Shown: positions 6,512 through 10,753 of the stretch, in pieces
How the letters are laid out: every line of letters begins with the position of its first letter
Numbering within the stretch: the stretch's first letter is position 1
Source: CAYMEK01 sp964389305
GTDB taxonomy: Bacteria > Spirochaetota > Spirochaetia > SZUA-6 > DRHE01
Assembly (NCBI GenBank): GCA_964389305.1
Contig: CAYMEK010000097.1
Coordinates: 1 to 10,753, forward strand
DNA: 10,753 nucleotides
Direction: 5' to 3'
Notes under the pieces: model-generated
What the model was told of the DNA's origin: nothing
Seen by the model: the letters and a program-made list of their open reading frames with translations, nothing else
The model's database searches: none
Program-made: the position numbers and the translations under genes

Positions 6512-6581
6512 TCTGTCCGCTCATAAGATCAACCCCGATGTTCTGCTGGCAAGCAGCTCATTCAAAGCCCCGAGCACGTGA
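6444..6581 (+). CDS. Short out-of-frame ORF, CCG/HdrB-tail-like; possible remnant
   Basis: In the frame one base ahead of the ferredoxin frame, coding-like sequence runs to a TGA at 6579-6581. The convincing part begins near 6390 (KDITTGQLLLSRKEGN) and continues PVFHIIELAALALG...HKINPDVLLA. Codon choice there resembles the neighbouring genes (CTG, GCC, ATC). By eye this resembles the last 40-50 residues of cysteine-rich CCG/HdrB-type iron-sulfur proteins, whose tails carry a similar V-x-H-x-x-E-L-x-A-x-A-L-G pattern; no CxxC is present. A TTG at 6444 with AGGAGGGG (6427-6434) upstream could start a 45-aa product. Alternatively it is the 3' part of a frameshifted longer gene open from 6291. 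Its stop overlaps the kinase start as GTGA, which argues that this frame is, or recently was, translated. The family guess is weak. Confidence 0.4.
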   Translation: MIPVFHIIELAALALGAEPQSINLSAHKINPDVLLASSSFKAPST

Positions 6582-7621
6582 ACGTTCGAGAGAATTTGCT
6601 GCGAGAGAAAATCGACCCTTTTCTGACTCCGGAGAGGCTCGGTCTGGTAGCCCGTCTGGCTTTGAGCGATGGCCCCGCTCTCGTGGGGGCGGATGCTATA
6701 GAGCCCGGCCGGGCCGAAGAGTCCGCTGCAGGATTGCAGACGCAGGTGGCCGCGGCCAAGGTGCTCAGCGGCGGCTGCTGGAACCGGGTGATCGCTGTTT
6801 CTTTTCCCGCACCGCAGGCTGAGCTGGTGTACAAGATAAGTCCGGAGGAGAAGGACGAGAAGATCGTCCGGGAGTATAAGGTGCTGGGCTATTTCTCAAG
6901 CCGCACGGCTATGCCCGTGCCCCGCCCTCTGTTCCTCGATACCTCCGGCAAGCTCATTCCGGGTACGCTGCTGGTCATGACCCGACTTCCAGGCGTGGTC
7001 CTGCACCGGGTACACGGCCTGCTGTCCGGGGAGATGCTCGAGGCTCTGACAGAGCAGATCGCCGCTCAGCTGATCGAGCTGCACAAGGAGAGGAGCAGAG
7101 GCTTCGGGGGGGTGGAGGTGGAGGAAAGCCGTTTGCACCGCAGGTGGGCGGACTTCTGGCTTCCTCGCTTCGACGCCGTAATCGCCGAGATCTCGGCGAC
7201 CGGCCTGTTGGGGGCGGATTTTTTGAGACAGGTGGCGAAGGTTCGGCAGGGGTTTGCGGCCGCGCTGGATATCGGAGAGCGCAGCACCCTGACCCACTAC
7301 GATATCTGGTCCGGGAACGTGATGGTCGATTTCGAGGGCTGCGGATACCCGGGCAGGCCATTCGTCAGCGGTTATATCGACCTGCCCGGCTTCTGGGCCG
7401 ATTATACCAGGGAGCTGTCGTTCATGGAGATGTTCGGCCTGGCCGGCCGGCGCTTCTACGAGCGCTACTGGAGCGTTTTCCCCCGCGACCCGGGGTTCGA
7501 GCTGCGCAAGAACATCTACAATTTGAAAATGCACCTCAAGCACATCAGCATGTATCCGAAGGAGGGCTACTACCGGCGGGGCGCCGAGTCCTGCCTGCGC
7601 TATATCCAGCGCTTTCTTTGA
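6578..7621 (+). CDS. Fructosamine-kinase-like (APH-fold) small-molecule kinase
   Basis: A 347-aa predicted ATP-dependent kinase of the APH/fructosamine-kinase superfamily. After an N-terminal extension (1-about 60) come the nucleotide loop (LSGGCWNRV), the ATP lysine K86 in LVYKIS and a helix-C-like E99. The catalytic loop THYDIWSGN follows (H240, D242, N247), then the metal aspartate D268 in YIDLPGF. The C-terminal part (ELSFMEMFG, FYERYW, DPGFELRKNIYNLKMHLKH) is closer to fructosamine kinases than to antibiotic kinases, so a sugar-amine or related metabolite is the likelier substrate. The GTG at 6578 overlaps the preceding stop as GTGA and has no strong ribosome site of its own, which fits translational coupling. 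The TIM-barrel isomerase gene follows after 20 bp. A role as an aminoglycoside or choline/ethanolamine-type kinase cannot be excluded. Confidence 0.82.
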   Translation: MNVRENLLREKIDPFLTPERLGLVARLALSDGPALVGADAIEPGRAEESAAGLQTQVAAAKVLSGGCWNRVIAVSFPAPQAELVYKISPEEKDEKIVREYKVLGYFSSRTAMPVPRPLFLDTSGKLIPGTLLVMTRLPGVVLHRVHGLLSGEMLEALTEQIAAQLIELHKERSRGFGGVEVEESRLHRRWADFWLPRFDAVIAEISATGLLGADFLRQVAKVRQGFAAALDIGERSTLTHYDIWSGNVMVDFEGCGYPGRPFVSGYIDLPGFWADYTRELSFMEMFGLAGRRFYERYWSVFPRDPGFELRKNIYNLKMHLKHISMYPKEGYYRRGAESCLRYIQRFL

Positions 7622-7641
7622 TCAGCAGACGGAGGTATTCT

Positions 7642-8463
7642 ATGGCGATCGAACGCGGGGGCTACCGGTTCCCTCTCTCAATACAGCTTACTCTTCCCGG
7701 CGACTACTCTACGGCCGATGGATTTCAACGCCTGCTTTCCCTGCTCGAGGAGTGGGGCTTTTCCGGTCTGGAGCTGAACATCCTGAAACCCGAGACAGTC
7801 GATGTCGAGCGCTTGAGAGATTTTCTAGCCGGCTTCGGCCTGAGAATGACCATGCTGGCCACCGGAGCTGCGGCCAAGGCGGAGGGGCTGTCCCTGTCGG
7901 ACAGCGACGAAGGCGGCCGCAGCCGGGCCGTGGCCCGCTGCCTGCAGTTCATTGACTTCGCGGCCCGTCTCCGGGCCGGGATCATTATCGGCTTTCTCAA
8001 GGGGGGGGCCGGACAGGAGCCTGAAGGGGCTGCCTCCCGTCTGGCCGCTTCCCTGGCCCGTATTGCTCCCGAGGCGCAGGCGGCCCGGGTACCGGTTTTG
8101 GTAGAGGCCACCAACCGCTACGAATCCGCGGCAGCCAACAGCCTGGAGGAGGCCGCCGCCCTGGTCGCGCCGCTCGACAACCGCTACCTGCGCATCCTGG
8201 CCGACACCTTTCATATGAATATCGAAGAGCGGGATATGCTCACCGGGCTGGAAAGGAATCTAGCCCATCTGGGCTCCGTGCATTTCTCCGACAACAACCG
8301 CCTGCTTCCGGGGCTGGGAGCGATCGATTTCCGGCCTCTGATAGACCACCTGCAGCGCATCGGCTACGCGGGCGGGATCGGTCTGGAGGGAAACATGCGC
8401 GGGAACATGCTCGAGGACATTCGGCTTTCCGTGGAGTACCTGGCGCCCCTGCTGCGGTTTTAA
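7642..8463 (+). CDS. Sugar phosphate isomerase/epimerase (xylose-isomerase-like TIM barrel)
   Basis: A 273-aa protein of the AP-endonuclease-2/xylose-isomerase-like TIM-barrel family, a group that includes 3-epimerases and 2-ketose isomerases such as IolI, Hyi and FrlC. The divalent-metal ligands can be placed: E155 in LVEATNRYE, D188 and H191 in ADTFHMN, H214 in VHFSDNNR (followed by the family signature PGLGAIDF) and E249 in GLEGN. Residues 40-50 (GFSGLELNI) form an early barrel strand. The ATG at 7642 has GGAGG (7631-7635) 6 nt upstream. The frame is open far upstream, but that part overlaps the kinase gene and is spurious. It follows the kinase by 20 bp in the same operon, so the two probably share a substrate pathway. 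Its stop overlaps the convergent ADP-ribosylglycohydrolase gene by 4 bp. The exact substrate is unknown. Confidence 0.88.
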   Translation: MAIERGGYRFPLSIQLTLPGDYSTADGFQRLLSLLEEWGFSGLELNILKPETVDVERLRDFLAGFGLRMTMLATGAAAKAEGLSLSDSDEGGRSRAVARCLQFIDFAARLRAGIIIGFLKGGAGQEPEGAASRLAASLARIAPEAQAARVPVLVEATNRYESAAANSLEEAAALVAPLDNRYLRILADTFHMNIEERDMLTGLERNLAHLGSVHFSDNNRLLPGLGAIDFRPLIDHLQRIGYAGGIGLEGNMRGNMLEDIRLSVEYLAPLLRF

Positions 8464-9398
8464 TACCGACGGCCGCGGGCGGTAAGCAGCCTGACGGCAA
8501 GCTCTCTGATCAGCGTGCGGTTCTCCAGCTTTTCCAGCCAGGAGTGAATAAGAGCCTGCTCGCCTAGATAAGCTCCGGACACGGCACAGGCCATTGCGCC
8601 GAGCGTGTCCCGGTCACCGCCGTTCAAAACGGCGCAACACAGGCAACTCTCGAAGCTTTGGGGATGGCGGAGGAAGGAATAGATGGCGAAAGGCAGGGAA
8701 TCCTGTACGGCCACTCCCCTGCCGAGGGCTGCGGAGACCTGTTCCGGAACGGCATTTTCCTCCAGCAGGCGGCCGACCTCCTTGAGTTTTTCCTTTATGA
8801 TGTCGGTGCGGGCGAAGCCCAGCAGCCCGGAGAGGAAGGCCTCATAGTGGAAGGACTCCCGGGGCTGCAGGAGCAGGGCCTGGGCTGAAGCTTTGGCCAG
8901 AACCGCCGCCCCGTCCACGCCTACCGGATGGCTGTGCGTGACCGTACTGGCGAGGCGCGTCTGCTCGTAAAGATCGGGAGCATCGAAGAAAAACAAGCCG
9001 ACCGGAGCGACGCGCATAGCCGCCCCATTGCCGAAGGATCCGGTCCCCCCGAACAACCTGCCAGCCGCCTGGACGTAGGACAGACCCCTGTTGGCGACCA
9101 GGGAAAACACCGTGGGTGGGCCCGAGGCATAGCCCCGCCACGGTTCGCGGAGAAAGTTGGCCCGGAAGGTGTCTCCCAACCCCCTGCTCTTCACCGCACC
9201 GTCGCGGACCAGAGATTGGGCCAGGCCGATGAGCATGGCCGTGTCGTCGGTGTAGCGCAACAGCCGGGAGCTGCGAACTTGTTCGAGGAGTCCCGCCCGG
9301 GTCGGCCGGGAGAAGGCAATCTCCCCCACCGCGTCACCCAGGGCGGCGCCTAGAAGAGCGCCGCAGAACTTCGACTCCAATGTATTTTCTCGCTCCAT
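8460..9398 (-). CDS. ADP-ribosylglycohydrolase family protein
   Basis: A 312-aa member of the ADP-ribosylglycohydrolase (ARH/DraG) family, which uses two Mg ions to cleave ADP-ribosyl or similar N-/O-glycosidic bonds. Visible signatures in order are GALLGAALGDAVGE near the N-terminus, TDDT at 50-53, GNGAAMR in the middle, THSHP, and GGDRDTLGAM with D262 and D264 near the C-terminus. All metal-binding motifs look intact. The ATG at 9398 puts the first family motif about 10 residues in. A longer reading from TTG 9461 adds 21 residues with no family resemblance and was not used. The ribosome site is weak. A possible extended -10 (TGCTATTCT on the - strand, just upstream) could be the promoter. 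It converges on the epimerase gene with a 4-bp stop overlap. Substrate (ADP-ribosylated protein, free ADP-ribose adduct or another glycoside) is not decidable. Confidence 0.9.
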   Translation of the reverse strand: MERENTLESKFCGALLGAALGDAVGEIAFSRPTRAGLLEQVRSSRLLRYTDDTAMLIGLAQSLVRDGAVKSRGLGDTFRANFLREPWRGYASGPPTVFSLVANRGLSYVQAAGRLFGGTGSFGNGAAMRVAPVGLFFFDAPDLYEQTRLASTVTHSHPVGVDGAAVLAKASAQALLLQPRESFHYEAFLSGLLGFARTDIIKEKLKEVGRLLEENAVPEQVSAALGRGVAVQDSLPFAIYSFLRHPQSFESCLCCAVLNGGDRDTLGAMACAVSGAYLGEQALIHSWLEKLENRTLIRELAVRLLTARGRRY

Positions 9399-9472
9399 CG
9401 ATCTGGAGACAGAATAGCATAGTTTGAAAGAAAAGTGCCGGTCTGCGGTGCCTGGCCGCAATCCTGTCAGTG

Positions 9473-9489
9473 TTGTTATACTGTAACAA
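9473..9489. promoter_or_regulatory. Extended -10 promoter inside inverted repeat TTGTTA-N5-TAACAA
   Basis: TTGTTA (9473-9478) and TAACAA (9484-9489) form a perfect 6-bp inverted repeat with a 5-bp spacer. It overlaps an extended -10, TG (9474-9475) and TATACT (9477-9482), of the DUF4342 gene on the + strand. No good -35 is visible, as is common for extended -10 promoters. The repeat could be a repressor site covering the promoter, and it also lies in the divergent space to the glycohydrolase gene. Confidence 0.45.
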
Positions 9490-9510
9490 ACTTTACGGGG
9501 AGGATTAACT

Positions 9511-9756
9511 ATGCCTGAGCCGCTGCACGACGAGATGAGAGTCAGGGGAGAAGACCTGCTGCGAAAAGTGAAGGAGTTGATTCACCAGGGGAATATCCGC
9601 CGCATCATCATCAAGGACGACGCCGGCAAACCCTACCTCGAGATCCCTCTCACTATCGGGGTAGTCGGTGCGGTTATTGCTCCCGTTTTGGCCGCCGTAG
9701 GCGCCCTGGCCGCCCTGGCCTCCAACTTCACGATCGAGATTCAGAAGAAGGAATAG
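9511..9756 (+). CDS. DUF4342 small membrane protein
   Basis: An 81-aa protein matching the DUF4342 pattern as I know it. It has a charged N-terminal helix (EDLLRKVKELIHQGNIRRIIIK), a short beta segment ending in LEIP, and one hydrophobic membrane segment (about 47-71; VVGAVIAPVLAAVGALAAL). A short charged tail (EIQKKE) follows. The ATG at 9511 has GGGGAGGA 7-8 nt upstream and an extended -10 promoter about 30 bp upstream. The biochemical function of DUF4342 is not known to me. In its layout (soluble helix, then a single membrane anchor) a regulatory or membrane-associated partner role is possible. Its last 29 bp overlap the convergent membrane-protein gene. Confidence 0.85.
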   Translation: MPEPLHDEMRVRGEDLLRKVKELIHQGNIRRIIIKDDAGKPYLEIPLTIGVVGAVIAPVLAAVGALAALASNFTIEIQKKE

Positions 9757-10267
9757 CGCGTCTGAACAGCGCTTCCCCCACGGGCAGGGAAAGAATCAGG
9801 GCAAAGGCCCCGAACAGGCAGGGAATGCCTAAAGACTCAAGCCCTTCGTAAGGCTGAGAGAAGCTCAAGCCGTACACCAGGGACGAGGCGGCCAGGCCGC
9901 CGGCCGCGGTCAGCAGCAGGTCCAGCCAGGAGGGGTCTCCGAAGCCGCACAGGTCGAGAGCTTCCTTGGACAGGCCGGCCAGAAGCGCCCCGGACAGCCC
10001 GATTCCGGCCACCAACAGAGAGCTGTTTTGCCGCGTGTCCGCTTCGATCAAAGGGTAGGCGACGGCAGCGGACAGGAGGGCGGCGGCACAGCCGGCCAGG
10101 ACATGCAGCGCTCCGTCCCGCAGGCCCTGGTTTCCGACGGCGACGGCAACGGCAGCAGGCTCAGCCGGACACAGATGACTGGGAAGCACAAGCAGCAGGA
10201 AAGCGAGAACGGCGGCTCGCCGGATTGCGCTGTTTACTTCCGGGGCTCCCCGGTGAAAAGATTCCAT
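9728..10267 (-). CDS. Hypothetical polytopic membrane protein, YfiM/DUF2279-like motifs
   Basis: A 179-aa protein with an N-terminal signal or membrane segment (about 17-35, with a possible cleavage after PA35) and four further hydrophobic segments (about 54-72, 83-99, 115-132, 147-166). Two polar spots are reminiscent of the YfiM/DUF2279 or VanZ-like groups: DGALHVLAG (D51, H55) and KEALDLCGFGDPSWLDLL (K101, E102, D105, D112, D116). The resemblance is by eye and weak. The ATG at 10267 lacks a clear ribosome site and no promoter is obvious. The GC-rich sequence and the - strand frame are consistent with real coding, and a signal-like start supports it. It overlaps the convergent DUF4342 gene by 29 bp. 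Its function is unknown. Confidence 0.6.
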   Translation of the reverse strand: MESFHRGAPEVNSAIRRAAVLAFLLLVLPSHLCPAEPAAVAVAVGNQGLRDGALHVLAGCAAALLSAAVAYPLIEADTRQNSSLLVAGIGLSGALLAGLSKEALDLCGFGDPSWLDLLLTAAGGLAASSLVYGLSFSQPYEGLESLGIPCLFGAFALILSLPVGEALFRRAIPSSESRS

Positions 10268-10318
10268 CCGGATATCGTAGTCGCTTCATACTGATTTGGT
10301 AAAGGCCCGGGGCATTGC

Positions 10319-10389
10319 GGGTTAAGTTGACCCATCCGGTTGAGCGTAACTACCAGCTATGTGGCAAATTTACCCAACCCGACTTACCC
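10319..10389. repeat. ACCC-type motif cluster in the 265-bp intergenic region
   Basis: A near-palindrome GGGTTAAGTTGACCC (10319-10333; one mismatched pair) is followed by TTTACCC (10369-10375) and TTACCC (10384-10389). The region from 10268 to 10474 contains no ORF, tRNA or terminator that I can support. These motifs may be regulator sites for the downstream hsp20 or the upstream membrane-protein gene, or chance. Confidence 0.25.
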
Positions 10390-10417
10390 GATCAGGCAGC
10401 CGCCGTTCCCTCTCCGG

Positions 10418-10477
10418 CAGATTAGTAGCAATTTCTTTCCATGTAATAAATTAGATACCCATTTTGTAGCTAATCTG
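10418..10477. repeat. Spaced inverted repeat CAGATTAG ... CTAATCTG
   Basis: CAGATTAG (10418-10425) recurs as its exact reverse complement CTAATCTG (10470-10477) after 44 bp. The right arm runs into the -24 element of the candidate sigma-54 promoter. It could be a pair of regulator sites looping over 52 bp (about five helical turns between arm positions). Confidence 0.35.
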
Positions 10478-10491
10478 GCACGGTTTTTGAT
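10475..10491 (+). promoter_or_regulatory. Candidate sigma-54 (-24/-12) promoter of hsp20
   Basis: CTGGCACG (10475-10482), then GTTT, then TTGAT (10487-10491) matches the sigma-54 consensus YTGGCACG-N4-TTGCW except for A in place of C in the -12 box. The distance between the GG and the -12 G is the required 12 bp. The expected RNA start is near 10502, about 31 nt before the ATG. A sigma-70-type -10 (TAATAT, 10496-10501) nearby has only a poorly spaced -35, so both readings remain possible. Confidence 0.5.
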
Positions 10492-10532
10492 TTTTTAATA
10501 TTAGAGAATCCTAGTTGATGAGGAGGTTCGAA

Positions 10533-10753
10533 ATGGCTTTGATTCGATGGTACGACAGGGATATGGAGCCGGTAGGAACCTTTGACTGGCTCCAGCGTCA
10601 GATCAACGAGCTTTTCGATTTTCCGCGCTTTCCCGAAATCCAGGGGATCTTCGACCGCAGGGTGTCCCCGGCGATTGACGTGGTCGAGCACCCGGACAGC
10701 TTCACCGTGGAGTGCGATCTTCCCGGTATTGACCAGAAGGACATCGACATCAG
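10533..10753 (+). CDS. hsp20: Hsp20/alpha-crystallin small heat-shock protein (5' part)
   Basis: The first 73 codons of an Hsp20-family holdase chaperone, cut by the window edge. The ATG at 10533 has AGGAGG (10521-10526) 6 nt upstream. The N-terminal arm (MALIRWYDRDMEP ... FDWLQRQINELFDF) resembles bacterial Hsp20 starts. The alpha-crystallin domain begins at SPAIDVVEHPDSFTVECDLPGI, the characteristic P-x-x-D-V-x-E ... D-L-P-G stretch. It is predicted to form cytoplasmic oligomers that bind unfolding proteins. No CIRCE element is visible upstream; a candidate sigma-54 promoter is. The family call is firm; the rest of the gene lies outside the window. Confidence 0.93.
   Translation, partial: MALIRWYDRDMEPVGTFDWLQRQINELFDFPRFPEIQGIFDRRVSPAIDVVEHPDSFTVECDLPGIDQKDIDI

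Noticed and set aside
5972..6524. Two open - strand frames (5972-6400 and 6300-6524) opposite the ferredoxin region.
   Set aside because: The first overlaps the ferredoxin cluster motifs and the promoter in antisense; both lack domains and ribosome sites.
6578..7621. Calling the kinase an aminoglycoside-resistance gene.
   Set aside because: The fold and catalytic motif are shared, but the C-terminal region fits fructosamine-kinase-like proteins better and the operon partners are metabolic; no resistance context is present.
7144..7641. The epimerase reading frame is open far upstream (from 7144), suggesting a 439-residue protein.
   Set aside because: This part overlaps the kinase gene in another frame and is rich in Arg/Gly/Pro typical of wrong-frame GC-rich reading. 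A good GGAGG site and the family start lie at 7642.
9399..9461. A TTG start at 9461 giving a 333-residue ADP-ribosylglycohydrolase.
   Set aside because: The 21 extra residues show no family similarity and the ATG at 9398 places the first conserved motif normally.
10480..10532. A CIRCE (HrcA) operator in front of hsp20.
   Set aside because: The TTAGCACTC-N9-GAGTGCTAA pattern is absent; only the fragment TTAGAGAAT is similar by chance.
1..10753. CRISPR array, tRNA, rRNA, insertion sequence or prophage attachment site.
   Set aside because: No regularly spaced repeats, no cloverleaf-like segment, no transposase or integrase and no terminal repeats were seen.

Overview
The window is about 10.7 kb of densely packed bacterial DNA with moderately high GC content. 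It starts with signalling genes and ends at the 5' part of a small heat-shock protein gene. There are no rRNA or tRNA genes, CRISPR arrays or transposase genes. The gene types suggest a free-living spirochaete-like bacterium: a FecR-domain/TPR lipoprotein-type secreted protein, a kinase-type ATPase fused to a cyclic-nucleotide-binding domain, and several c-di-GMP proteins. That assignment is inference from gene content and was not tested by any search.

Positions 1-4403 hold a c-di-GMP and envelope region. A PAS-PAS-GGDEF-EAL protein on the + strand runs convergently into a CBS-CBS-GGDEF cyclase on the - strand, and their stop codons overlap by 4 bp. Upstream of the cyclase lies a 240-bp intergenic region with a good promoter, a nested set of complementary arms and a strong GC-rich hairpin. 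Beyond it, on the - strand, is an exported FecR-like/TPR protein with its own promoter. Divergent from it (4623-5900, +) is a three-part regulator: a receiver-like N-terminus without an obvious phosphoacceptor, an RsbW-type HATPase, and a C-terminal cNMP-binding domain.

Positions 5928-8463 look like one + strand operon. Its promoter has a near-consensus -10, and a perfect 7-bp inverted repeat touches the -35. The genes are a KorD-type 2x[4Fe-4S] ferredoxin whose reading frame degrades after the second cluster, a short out-of-frame coding segment resembling the tail of a CCG/HdrB iron-sulfur protein, a fructosamine-kinase-like (APH-fold) kinase coupled to it by a GTGA overlap, and a xylose-isomerase-like TIM-barrel epimerase. 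An ADP-ribosylglycohydrolase converges on them from the - strand, again with a 4-bp stop overlap. Kinase, epimerase and glycohydrolase together could form a sugar-adduct (Amadori or ADP-ribose) clearing module. That is a hypothesis.

Positions 9399-10753 hold a DUF4342 small membrane protein with an extended -10 promoter inside an inverted repeat, a convergent polytopic membrane protein overlapping it by 29 bp, a 265-bp intergenic region, and the start of an hsp20 gene. The hsp20 gene is preceded by a candidate sigma-54 promoter with exact -24/-12 spacing.
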